Below are positions 13,165 through 24,536 of a stretch of 64,000 bases of DNA, in pieces; the stretch's first letter is position 1; each line of letters starts with the position of its first letter. The stretch is taken from contig CAJNDS010002512.1 in assembly GCA_905221605.1 (NCBI GenBank), positions 812,360 through 876,359 on the forward strand, read 5' to 3'. The notes beneath the pieces were generated by a model. That model searched no databases, was not told the DNA's origin, and saw only the letters and a program-made list of their open reading frames with translations. A program made the position numbers and the translations under genes. The DNA is from Symbiodinium natans. Its lineage: Eukaryota > Sar > Dinophyceae > Suessiales > Symbiodiniaceae.

Positions 13165-15085
13165 CGAGGTGCGATTTGTTGCCGCCAGTTTGTGTTCGAT
13201 TGTCAGAGATGGGAAGAAGTACGATTTGTTGCCATCAGCTTGTGCTCGATTGTCAAAGATGGGAAGAAGTACGATTTGTTGCCATCAGCTTGTGCTAGCA
13301 CGGTTTGTTGCCATCAGCTTGTGCTCGATTTTCAGAGATGGGAAGAAGTACGATTTGTTGCCATCAGCTTATGCTCGATTGTCAGAGATGGGAAGGAAGT
13401 ACGATTTGTTGCCATCAGCTTGTGCCCGATTGTCAAAGATGGGAAAAAGTACGATTTGTTGCCATCAGCTTATGCTCGATTGTCAGAGATGGGAAGGAAG
13501 TACGATTTGTTGCCGCCAGTTTGTGCTCGATTGTCAACGATGGGAAAAAGTTCGATTTGTTGACACCAGTTTGTGCTCGATTGTCAGAGATGAGAAGAAG
13601 TACGATCTGTTGCCATCAGCTTGTGCTCGATTGGCAAAGATGGGAAGAAGTACGATTTGTTGCCATCAGCTTGTGCCCGATTGTCAAAGATGGGAAGAAA
13701 GTACGATTTGTTGCCATCAGCTTGTGCTCGATTGTCAAAGATGGGAAGAAGTACGATTTGTTGCCATCAGCTTGTGCTCGATTGTCAAAAATGGGACAAG
13801 TACGATTGTTGCCGCCAGTTTGTGCGCGATTGTCAAAGAAGGGAAGAAGTACGGTTTGTTGCCACCAGTTTGCGCCTGATTGTCAAAGACGAGAAGAAGT
13901 ACGATTTGTTGCCATCAGCTTGTGCTCGATTGTCAAAGATGGGAAGAAGTACGATTTGTTGCCATCAGCTTGTGCTAGCACGGTTTGTTGCCATCAGCTT
14001 GTGCTCGATTTTCAGAGATGGGAAGAAGTACGATTTTGTTGCCATCAGCTTATGCTCGATTGTCAGAGATGGGAAGGAAGTACGATTTGTTGCCATCAGC
14101 TTGTGCCCGATTGTCAAAGATGGGAAAAAGTACGATTTGTTGCCATCAGCTTATGCTCGATTGTCAGAGATGGGAAGGAAGTACGATTTGTTGCCGCCAG
14201 TTTGTGCTCGATTGTCAACGATGGGAAAAAGTTCGATTTGTTGACACCAGTTTGTGCTCGATTGTCAGAGATGAGAAGAAGTACGATCTGTTGCCATCAG
14301 CTTGTGCTCGATTGTCAAAGATGAGAAGAAGTACGGTTTGTTGCCGCCAGTTTGTGTTCGATTGTCAAAGATGGGAAGAAGTACGAATTGTTGCCACCAG
14401 TTTGTGCTCGATTGGCAAAGATGGGAAGAAGTACGATTTGTTGCCACCAGGTTGTGCGCGATTGTCAAACATGGGAAGAAGTACGATTTGTTGCCATCAG
14501 CTTGTGCTCGATCGTCAAAGATGGGAAGAAGTACGGTTTGTTGCCATCAGCTTGTGCTCGATTTTCAGAGATGGGAAGAAGTACGATTTGTTGCCATCAG
14601 CTTATGCTCGATTGTAAAAGATGGGAAAAAAGTACGATTTGTTGCCACCAGTTTGCGCCTGATTGTCAAAGACGGGAAGAAGTACGATTTGTTGCCATCA
14701 GCCTGTGCTCGATTGTCAAAGATGGGAAGAAGTACGATTTGTTGCCACCAGTTTGTGCTCGATTGTCAAAGATGGGAAGAAGTACGATTTGTTGCTACCA
14801 GTTTGTGCTCGGGAATAGAAGTACGATTTGTTGCCACCAGTTTGTGTTCGATTGTTAAGAGATGTAAAGAAGTACGATTTGTTGCCATCAGCTGTGCTTG
14901 ATTGTCAAAGATGGGAAGAAGTACAATTTGTTGCCACCAGTTTGTGCTCGATTGTCAAAGATGGGAAGAAGTACGATTCGTTGCCGCCAGTTTGTGCCTG
15001 ATTGTCAAAGATGGGAAGAAGTACGATTTGTTGCCACCACTTTGTGTTCGATTGTCAAAAGATAGGAAGAAGTACGATTTGTTGG
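13165..15085. repeat. 50-bp minisatellite, about 38 units
   Basis: The unit contains GTACGATTTGTTGCCATCAG followed by CTTGTGCTCGATTGTCAAAG and ATGGGAAGAA. The main variants are CATCAGCTTG versus CACCAGTTTG and CGCCAGTTTG, and TGTCAAAG versus TGTCAGAG. Because 50 is not a multiple of 3, a frame cycles through three units (50 residues per 150 bp), and all three plus-strand frames stay open for 160-340 codons. A higher-order duplication is present: roughly 13245-13632 recurs at 13925-14313, offset 680 bp, both containing a truncated unit with CTAGCACGG. I regard the open frames as a product of the repeat. Confidence 0.95.
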
Positions 15086-17158
15086 TTACATTTACCTTTC
15101 CTCGTACACCCTTTTCGACACTGTTCACAGCAGGCATGCAACTATAAGTTGTATGTTGTCATGCACGGGGACGGGGCTTAGATGTTGCCTTCAAGGCTGA
15201 GGGGCTGCGCTTCGGACTTTGTTGATCGGAAGCCAACAACGGTTCAGAAACCGCACCTCAGAAACGATCCGAGCCAGAAGTTGATCAGTTTGACTCAAAA
15301 GTTGATTGAGTTTCGGACCCAGGCTTGTTCTGAGCCTAAGTCGAAGACCAGGGTTATAGCTCAAGCGAATCAGGGCCTGCGCAAGGCGATCTTCGTGCAC
15401 TAATCCCGCCTGCGAAATCATGAAGTCAGTTCCAGCCCCTCGAACCCTAAACCCTAACCGTGTAGGCGGGTGGCAAACACCCTATAAACAGAGCACAGTG
15501 TCTTTGGATTTTGGTTGGTGGCAATAGGACCGCCTTGACTGCACAATGTGCAATGTCTGTACGTGCAGCGGAGACAAAGGGGGTGTTTCACCAGAATGCA
15601 CAACGATCTATGACCTTGGAATGTGGCGAGTCATTTAAATTGAGGGTTGGGGTTATGGGTCTTACTTTTCTTCGTTTTCTTACTTTATTGACTGACAGAC
15701 TGCCAGGATGTAGTGTCACACCATCACACCAGTTCTAGTTTGCCTTGGCTGCTTTGGTGACACAAGTGACGGGCTTTGAGGGGCAGGGGGGCGGTCTTAT
15801 GTCTTGTTCGGCTTTGTTCCTTGGAGCCCGAGTGACACATCTGGAACCTTTGCTGTACCCCTCAGACCAACGAGCCCTGCCGGCCTTGTTGCGAGAGTGA
15901 GCGACTAAACCCTAAACAGCTATGCGGGAGCAAGAATGCGTCGTCCCCACAACGCCGTTTTGCTTATAAGAGCATCCTGAACCGAGCAACCTCACAGGCA
16001 AGCTACCACTGGAGCCTTGAAGCAACAAAGAGCATCCTGAGGTTTGGTTCCACCTCCAGGCGGTTGCGTACATCATGCGGCCCAACAAGGAGCTTCTCCA
16101 GGAGCTTCGGAGCCACCGTTCAAGGCTCTTGACCGCCCAAATTTAAGGTTATCTTTTTTCAGGTTTAGGGCTGAGGTTTTAGGGTTAAGGGTTGAGGACC
16201 CCTTAAACAAAACCCAAATATCGGACCCCCTCCCCCCCCCATAAATCCTGTGGAGGCTTTGGCCGACTGCCTTCCGAGAGCCTCGAGGTGCGGAAGATAC
16301 CATCTCAGTGTATGTGGCCTGACGCTTCTTAAGGCAGTCTTCAGTCTTCGGGGTTTTGGGGGGCCGGCTTTGGGAGGAGTCTTCCTTGGCTGCAGCCCGA
16401 AAAATCCCAAAGGAGTCCCAACAGGAACAGTTAAGTCGTGCGGAAAGACACCAAACGCCGTGACGAACCTCAGCCCAGGTTCGACATGCCAACGAGAAGT
16501 CTGCCGAGGCCACGCTTGTTCCGACGAAGGACCCCGCGTTGCCATGGGGCTGACCCTCACTTGAATCGGCCCCTCGCAGTCCTAGAGCCTGAAGCTGGCG
16601 CTGTGGGGCGCTGCGTTGTGCTGTAGTCCCTCGTGTCTTGAACCATCCTGAACCCAAACCCTGAACAAACCCTGAACTGCAGGACTTCTGGAAAGCAGCG
16701 TCTGCGCTGAGGCGTGTGGAGCCAACCCTGACCAGAATGCCACCCAAGGCTGCAATAGCTGCTGCTTTCGAAGCCTTTACGAGTTGTTTAGGTTCCCGTG
16801 ATGTTTGTTTTCCTATACAGGCTCTTGCACGAGTTCTTGTGTGTCCCCTGTGCCTCCAAGCTTCAATAAATTTGGGATGTGGTGGCCCACAGCGTTGGCC
16901 AAGTGCCGCCCGCTGCTATAGGGGTCTACGAACATTAAGTATCGTCCGCATGCTGCTTTTCCTCGCCAGCCCAGATACCGGTGCTGATGTGGTGCAGGGA
17001 GGGCTGGGGCTAGGCAGGCGGAGACAATGTTGCGTTGCTTTTGCTCGTTCCCCCTTCTGCTTCCTGCTGCATACATACGAATGGCGTTGTCCATCGCATC
17101 GCTGTGGTAGTTCAGGCCTAGGCTCCGATTGATCCTGCTACTCGCATGTTTTCCCCAG
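15086..17158. other. Unresolved sequence; uncharacterised minus-strand ORF at 16073-16747
   Basis: A minus-strand open frame of 224 codons (16073-16747) is the longest non-repeat frame in the left third. Its translation has no recognisable domain, is rich in Ser, Arg and Gly, and runs through telomere-like TTTAGGG words at about 16160-16195, so I do not call it coding. The interval just before 17159 may be an intron of the gene trace that follows. Confidence 0.35.
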
Positions 17159-17503
17159 CTGAGGTTCGTGTCATCAGAAGACGGCTCCGTGATATCTGAT
17201 GCACGGAAGCTCCGCGACTGGGCTATTACGTATGTCGACGTCCCTCGCAAGAATCTGGACCCTTTCCAGGTGCTGTTGAGGTCAACAAAAGGACGAAGTC
17301 AGGAACTGTTTCGATCCCTGTTGAACCTGGAGCTGTCCTTACAAAGCGATGCTTGGATCTGCAACCGCTTCAGCAACTGGTGCAGGCTGATTGATGCACT
17401 GCGAGTAACACATGCACGGAAAGCTGAAAAACCCCTTCTGGACAACGGTGGCCTTTGCAAAAAGTATTGCAGGTCGTACCTGCACATGATGTGCAAGCCG
17501 TGA
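17159..17503 (+). CDS. Exon resembling C-terminal part of FUT8-like fucosyltransferase
   Basis: The frame runs from a plausible acceptor (TTTTCCCCAG, AG at 17157-17158) and reads LRFVSSEDGSVISDARKLRD, then an acidic/basic stretch, then a segment ending SDAWICNRFSNWCRLIDALR. In FUT8/NodZ-like GT23 enzymes the donor-binding C-terminal half has the same order: Thr-Asp/Ser-Glu-Asp, a helix, then an Ala-Asp-x-x-Val-Cys-Thr-x-Ser-Ser-x-x-x-Arg motif. This exon has Ser-Asp-Ala-Trp-Ile-Cys-x-x-x-Ser-Asn-Trp-Cys-Arg. The role would be nucleotide-sugar-dependent glycosyl transfer in the secretory pathway. A GTAACA donor at 17405 would end an 82-codon, phase-0 exon; otherwise the frame continues to a stop at 17501-17503. 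Neighbouring exons were not located. The family call rests on motif memory and is tentative; the alternative is an unrelated protein or a pseudogene exon. Confidence 0.4.
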   Translation: MRFVSSEDGSVISDARKLRDWAITYVDVPRKNLDPFQVLLRSTKGRSQELFRSLLNLELSLQSDAWICNRFSNWCRLIDALRVTHARKAEKPLLDNGGLCKKYCRSYLHMMCKP

Positions 17504-19655
17504 TGTTCAACTTGTTGATTCCTGACCTGCCGAGATGCCTCGTGCAGGTTGCTGCTTCTTACTGTTTGCTCTACTGTCCAGTGTCCAGCAGAACAGGGCG
17601 TCTGCTGCTCTGACACCGGCGACATTGCAGCGTGAGCCTTGTGACCACTGGTTCCGGCACCTCCGCTGATGGCCAAGTAGACATGCAAGCGCCTTTGTGA
17701 TTCGAGCTGTAGCTCCCATTCTGGTCAAGACACGGCAGATGACCCGGGACAGGTGTTTGCTGGGACATGGTACTCCACTTGCAAGACTTTGCTATTTGCT
17801 GCAAGAACATCCGTTATGCAGCGATGTGCATTCTAGTGGACTGATCTAATCGACTCACTGCGGTTGTGATTTGGTAGCATGTGTCAGAGATGGCCTGGTC
17901 AGATGACGACCGCGCTGCGCGGTCAGATCATGACATGAAGCCCGGTACATTGTTGTTGATCAGGCAGCACCAAGCAACCATGAGCGGTTCAACGGTTGAT
18001 CAACCGTGACGGCCAAGATGAAACATCTGGTGTGCAATAGCCCCGCCCAGGACCAGGTTCAATGCATCTTTGAGAAAAGCAACTCAAAAAACTTGCGAAA
18101 GTTTGTGGTTTTCCCCCTCCCCCCCCCAGGTTTCGGGTTTCCCCTCTTCCCCCCGATGGTTCGTGGTGGGTCTTAAAGGCTTAGGATTTGAGGTTTAGGG
18201 TTGAGGTTTGGGTTCAGGGTTTCCCTCTCTGTCCCTGTGGTTCGTGGTGGGTTTGGGGGCGTACTGTTGGGGCGGGGATACCATGGAAAGGACGTCGAGA
18301 ACGCAGAGTGTCGCTGGCGCATATAAGCCCTGGTGAGCCCTGTAAGCACTATGTGAAACCTTCTGTCTACCCCACAAGGCCAAAATGACCTATACAAACC
18401 CTGCCCTACAAGCCCTACAAAGCCCAAACCTCAAACATAAACCTGTCTGCCTAACCCTAATCCTAATACAGAACCTGAACCCTGCAACCCTGAAGCCTAA
18501 GCTTAAGCCAATCGAAACCCTGATTCCACAACTCGGGACAGCACAGGTGGCGCGTGGACCATTGGGGAGGGAGGGTTTTTCCGAGACCCTACCTATAGAC
18601 CACCCGAAGCGCAGAAAACTTGAAAGCCCTCCTACGCTGCAGTACCTCCAGGTCGACCCGCGAGCTGCGACCCTTTGCGCCTATGCCGCAGGCAGGTCAA
18701 AGCAAAGTTTTGTCCGGAGGTGTCCATTATTGTTGAGCTTCAAACTGGGAAGAAAGGCTGCAACTCATCATGCTACGGTTGTTCTTGCTGGATGTGCTCA
18801 AATCTGTCAGAGGCTTCCTAGCCATCGTGGCCGAAGGCCATGAAGCTTGCCGCCAAGTGACTGGACGGCAATGTTCGAGGGTATTCTGCCGTTTCTGTAT
18901 TGTCATGCTTTGGGTCATGTGGATGTTTGTACAGCTGCAACAGACGAGCAAGAGCAGGACGTCCTGAAAGCACGAGGGAGCATTTTGTTGCAGGGACATG
19001 GTTGAAGTGGTCTGTTACGGGCGCCCGCCTCATGTCGGTACTCGTACCAGCTCATACCCTTAATTGCCTTGCACCGTGCAGCTAAGGCCCTCTGTGATGC
19101 AGGTGGCATCAGCCTGCTAATGCGGACCCTGGACCTGTGCCACCTCCCGACCCGCAGCACCCTGCAGCTGTGAGCTACTGCGGTGGGGAGGTTGCTATCA
19201 TTCGAGGATTCATCAGCTCGTTTCAGAGGCCCACGTTAACATCCCCGTGACAAGATGGGCCCACTGTCCTGCAGTCTGGAAGGTTGGGGGGTGGTCAGGT
19301 TGGGGCTGCTGTGGTTGAAAGTCCTGCTTCTTCCGGCAGCCATTTTCCAGTGGCCAAAGGCCAGGCTTGTATCATCTTGTAGACTTTAGTATGTAGAAGC
19401 TACTTTTCCTACACAGACTCCAGCAGCATGCCAGACCACGAGGCAGAAGCGATCATTCCATAGAGTCTGTGGCCAGGGCAATCTGCAGCCAGGATCGAAC
19501 TAGTTGCAGAAAAAGGCTCTCTACTGCTGTCCCATTTCCTGACGCAGGCCCGTCGGCTTCATGTCCGCACAAGGCGAGCAGCTAGCAAATACTTATAGAC
19601 TTGTAGAAGCTTAACACCACTTGACGTTGCATGCCATGCATGCCATGTTCACATC
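17504..19655. other. Unresolved sequence with scattered telomere-like words
   Basis: Short frames only. TTTAGGG/CCCTAAA-like words occur at about 18175-18230 and 18420-18530. No recognisable protein, RNA or mobile-element feature. Confidence 0.45.
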
Positions 19656-20252
19656 ATGGAAGAAGCCGGCGGTTCTCCAATGGCACAAGTCCCGTTCGGA
19701 GAAGCCGATGAAGCGGCTACAGAGTTGGAAGCAACTTCAGACGCTGCACTGCCGGATGTCTTGGAAAGCAACCCTGGCCCTGGAAGAGACGATGGGGCCG
19801 AGAGGCCCGAGAGTCGCCTGCAGGCTTTGGGGCGTGCTGCGGCACCCCTTGCGGGTCCCCTTGCGGGTGCAGCCAGCGGTGCTCTTGGCGGCGCCCTGGG
19901 CGTAGCAGCAGTTGCTAGCGGAGGAGCACTTGGTGCCCTTGCTGCCGTTGCTTTGGCGGGGACGTTGGTGTCAGCCGCTAGGGCATCACAGGTGCAAGGC
20001 CAAGAGCTCCAAGAACAGCCAAGCTCGGAGATTGAGATTTCCGACCGGGCCCGTGGGGAAGCTCCAGAGCTACCTGCGGCACAGGCCCCTGCAGAGACAG
20101 ATGACGGCAATGGCGTCTTGCGGCCGCAACCTGCTGAGGCCTGTGACGCACAGTGTCACGATTTGATGTTGCAGTTTCCCGCGCTGTGGACTTTCCACAC
20201 CCGTGCTTTGGGCCCAGAACCCATCTCATGCTGCCCTCCAGGAGGCGGCTGA
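19656..20252 (+). CDS. Possible Ala/Gly-rich hypothetical protein
   Basis: A 198-codon plus-strand frame begins with ATG and has an acidic N-terminus (MEEAGGSPMAQVPFGEADEA). A central Ala/Gly/Leu-rich segment at about residues 55-108 could be a membrane or low-complexity region (LAGPLAGAASGALGGALGVA), and an acidic Gln/Glu/Pro-rich tail follows. An internal CCCTTGCGGGT duplication lies at about 19848-19867. Its composition differs from flanking non-coding sequence and it is longer than chance frames nearby. An overlapping antisense frame (19649-20110) is also open, as expected for GC-rich alanine codons. No family is recognised and no function is proposed. It could be a single-exon gene, one exon of a larger gene, or chance. 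Confidence 0.25.
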   Translation: MEEAGGSPMAQVPFGEADEAATELEATSDAALPDVLESNPGPGRDDGAERPESRLQALGRAAAPLAGPLAGAASGALGGALGVAAVASGGALGALAAVALAGTLVSAARASQVQGQELQEQPSSEIEISDRARGEAPELPAAQAPAETDDGNGVLRPQPAEACDAQCHDLMLQFPALWTFHTRALGPEPISCCPPGGG

Positions 20253-23200
20253 GTCCACGGCGTCAGAGGAGACGCACGGCCCCCGGTAAAGTCTGTGCCC
20301 AGAGCCTGAAAAACTATGCTTGCCGCAAACCCCGCAAAGAATCCTACATATGACCAGCCAATTCAATCTCGGGTTGGGAGCCGTTCCCACGCCGTCATGA
20401 CACTTTGCGCGTCCCTGATGCTTCTCTGGGAAAAATGAGGCCAAGACCCTCTCTGGAGCTTCAGGAGGCCTTGGAGCCCGAAGTGCAGGAAAAGGGCTTT
20501 TTTTACTGGATGACATGATCACACGGAATCACACGGAATCACACGTAGCTGCCACTCTGCAAAGTCTGCGAGGGTTGCTTTCGCAGCACAAAGACTCGAA
20601 GCCGCACGCGTCGATTCCGGACATTGCATGTGAGCTGCAGACCAACAATTGCAAAAGCTCAAACGGGGCCTCATTGTACGAAAGGCCCCAAGCCCCTCCA
20701 GGATGCGGACGGCGACTTTGCCCAAAAGCTGATCGCCAGCTCCGAGCTGGCAGGGGGACGTGCGGTGTTTAGATTTTGAGGGTTGCAGGCTTTGGGTAGG
20801 GGTGCTCGAGGCATCGATGTGCTTTGTATTGCAGACCCGTAGTTTACTCAATCTAGTTTCTTGTGTGTGAGTGTGTGTTAGCTGCTTAGCTGTGGATTCG
20901 ATGCTCTCAACTCTCATTCGCGGCGGAAGAAGACAAGACTGCTTCCGATGTGGGTTTGTAACATGTGCACAATTGTAGGGGGGCCGTTCGAGTGCCAGAC
21001 GAGTTAAAATGTAAACACACATGAAAGAACCGAAGCTGCAGTCCGACAAGCTCCTTTCAGGGTTTAGAAGTTATTATTCAAGCTCGCAATCGCAAGCCTG
21101 TGCATCAGTTGCCGCTTGTCCGGCTGCTTCAGCGGCTGCATGTACCTTGGCCGAATGCGTGCGGCCTTATAGCTCCTGAGCCCCGAAGTTTACGTCCCAC
21201 TTCATGCACTGCTTCTGTAGAAGGTGCTGGAAATTGTAGATACTGCCACCGATGTCTTTAAAGATGTCTACACAAATAGCCGTGAAGGCAGGTCCGCGAT
21301 CTATTGGTTTTGGAGGCGGCCGCTTACGCAAAGGTACATGCAAAACTGCAAAACTCTAGTGGTACATAATTTCCTTCATTCAATATTGAAAGTGAGCACA
21401 TGCCTCTTCACGTGCGAAGCAAGGGAAGGGAAGTGCATGAACAAAGAGGTTACATCTCGATGGCGAGCTAATTCTCAAGTCAGCTAAAGAAAGGACTTTC
21501 ATGAGAGAATCGTCTGAAACCAAGACTTGCAGTATTGACCTCTGATGACCTCGGCTTCTGCTTCAGCGTTTGCATTCGAGATCGCACCGCTCATGCCAGC
21601 GAGCCCAGGATAGGGACCCAGCGCGGTTGGAGCTGCTGTGCCGTGAGCAGGCATGTTGCCATGCCAGTGCAGCTCCGTGGAAGGTGGTTAGGCTACAAGA
21701 AGAGCCATGAAATGGAATGGCCTGTCGGCCTTTGCGTTCAAAGCCGATCCAGGCGCTCCCAACTCATCAACTTCAATCGTCAAAGAACTCAAGGAGCTTC
21801 CGAAATAGTATATGTTCAGGTGCGACGCATAGAAGAAACAAGAAAGCATGAACACAATCACGGAGTTCCTGATCGTTTGGGTCTACTTTGCCCCGACCCC
21901 GCTGTCGACTGCCTTTTCTCCACGAAGGAAGGTTGCAGAATCTGGAGAGCTATTAGGGCCATTTAAACGGGCCTGAGTACAAAGGGGCCGTTGGCAGGGC
22001 TTGGAGCGCCTGGCCGCGGATGGCGAGGCAGCCGACTGCGTGAAGCCACCCCAAGATCTTCCCCCACCTCTGAAGCCAAAAAACAGATTCCTAGGAGCCA
22101 AAGCTCTGAGCATTGGAAGCCCTCAACCTGGCAGCGCACCACAGCGAAAATACATCATGGCAGAAGTCTCATGCTGTCAGAGGGAACTGAAGTCACTGAA
22201 GAGCCGAGTGGTCCCTCTGTGCGCTGGAGAGTCCGAGTGTCAAGACAGGCACAAGTCAACAATAGGCTTGTAGATCCCAACCTTTTACCCCTCAGCCCAA
22301 CACCTTTCAATTTTGTATCAGCACGTCCCCGGCTTCCTCCAGCCTGGCACCGACAACCAGGCTGATAAGGCTGAGCTACTGGGAGAGGGCGGGTATGGTG
22401 GCGAGTTTGGGCTCGAGGCTCGTCATTTAGCAGTTTGCGGAGGGCTCGGTCTGTATTTTCGATATCCTAGCTGAAAGAGACCGCGGTCCAAGCATTGAAG
22501 TTGAACTGCCCGAAATCGCCCAAGCCCTGGTACTTTTACCGGAAAGACAGTCATAGCATAAGGTCTACTACGACTACGAACCATTTTTGCCGTAACAGGC
22601 TATGTCGCACACATACCACGCGCGCACACGCTCCACCACCCATCCATCCTGGGATCGCACATTTCCCCAGTCTTCAGAAGACCTTGGAGTCCTCCCCTTA
22701 CGTGGTCCCCAGCTCTCGTAATCGTGGCATGCAGAGGTCTTCCTGCTGGGCAGCGAGGCGGATGCCATGCAGCGTCCAGAGGCCTTGGGGAAGGGTGAGG
22801 CGCTTTTGGGGCTTCAGATCAAGTGGCTGTTGAAGAGGCCGCGCTGAGTGCCCTATGTTGCAAGCATCTGCGTGTAGTGGGAACAAGCTTCAGCATACAG
22901 TGCGACATTAGATGGGCTTTCAACATGCTGTTTGCAGCGTGCTCTGCTCAACCCAAACTGCATCTAAATCCTCCAACCCTTCCACCCCACCAACACCTCA
23001 GGCTAAAGCCCGAGCGTTTCTTCGCTCTGACGGCTAGTGTTTGGAGGTAGAGCAGAACCTCAGCTCTGCTAAGCAAGCCCCAACCTCGACCCCGAACCAG
23101 ATTCTTGTATCCTTTTGCGTGCGCAGCTCGCCATTCCCGCCAGGCGTTTCTGGAATGTTGGGTACAGACCAACGCCCGCATTCGCCTCGCGGCCTTGGAG

Positions 23201-24289
23201 CCCTGCCTGAAAGAACGATGGTTGAGGATTTAGGGTGCGGAGTTCTCTGTTGTTGAGGACCCGCTAAATGTGCTTGTGCTGGCGGCATGAGGGTTTGCAT
23301 GCATACTCGCCAATGGACAACCAGCGCTGATTCAGAGCTTGTTCTCGTCATCGCCAAGCTCCCTTGCTGGAATGCTTGAAGATTCCGCTTTGTTGCACCA
23401 ATGAACAGGACGGTGCAATGTCCGCAGAGGCCACAGGCAAGGTTCCGGGGTGGGGGGTGTTTGTATGAGCTAATTAGCGATCACAAAAACTGGAAAGCAG
23501 TGTCACGTGGCATGTTGAACCTAGGGGAGAGAGCTTAAATCTGCGATATGCCGAGTCGATTCTCATACCATTGAAATCGTGGTTCGACATCCCGTGAATA
23601 AATTTCCTATAGCCCGGCAGAATCCTTCAACTCCTCCCCTTTAGCTTTTCTGAATCTTGGAAAGGCCACGTCCACGAAGGGTTTCAGGCTGCTTGGCTCG
23701 GCCTTGTGCCGGTGCTCAGGCGGCTCAGCAACAGCCGCAAGGCCCGTCTGGGGCGCGCGATGGATCATCGAGTTTCAGGTTAAACTACTACAGAAGGAGG
23801 CTTAGGGTAGAGGCATAAGGTTTCCTTCACTCACAAGACGTAATTGTTGTACTTGCTGTACTTGCTGTAATTGAATTGTTGTACTTAATGAAATCAGTCT
23901 AATTGTTGCAATTGACAAACTTGTAAGGCTAGCCTGTACGGCTGGTGCGAGCCACCTGGGCCGTTACAAAAAGGTGTTTGCAAAAAGGAGCAGATTCCGT
24001 ACCCTCTAAACTCGACGTGGACAAGTGAAGCCTGAATACAACATCGACCAACTTGAGTGTGGCAAGAGCAAAACACCCAGAAACGCGAACGCCCTGGTCC
24101 GCCCAAAGAAGCCATCAGGCCACAAGCGGTCTTGGAAGCCAAAGCCTGCGCTTACCTGGAAAGCTCGAAGCTGGGCAGCTGCACTGCCCCCAAGCCTAGA
24201 GCTCGCACCCTGATCCCTCACGCCCCGTTATGCGGAAAATTATGAAAGTTAAGTTTCTGAACCCATCCAAACCACCCGAAAGCTGGCAG
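20253..24289. other. Unresolved sequence upstream of the lipase-like exons
   Basis: No convincing exon was found, although the missing N-terminal exons of the lipase-like gene downstream would be expected here or further left. A degenerate TTGTTGTACTTG repeat lies at about 23840-23910. A stretch at about 21716-21808 reads GLSAFAFKADPGAPNSSTSI in one frame and looks coding-like, but no family is recognised. Confidence 0.4.
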
Positions 24290-24501
24290 GTGATCTTGGT
24301 GGGCTACTCCTTAGGAGGTGCCCTGGCCACCCTGGCCGCCCTCGACTTGTGCTGCAAAGGCTTCACTCAGGTCGTGGCCTGGCCTCAGTTCTCAGAGTTC
24401 ATGGAAAGTCCCATAGAGTTTCGCTACGAGTACTGCAGATCGACGCTTTGGGGTTTCGTTTGCACTTTAGGGCTTGAGGTCGTCTGCACTAGCGGCAAAA
24501 C

Positions 24502-24536
<35 letters not shown>

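Noticed and set aside
13072-14901. Plus-strand frames of 160-339 codons
   Set aside because: All three phases are equally open because of the 50-bp tandem unit; no start context or flanking exon supports a gene.
16073-16747. 224-codon minus-strand frame considered as a gene
   Set aside because: No domain, runs through telomere-like words, and composition resembles surrounding non-coding DNA.
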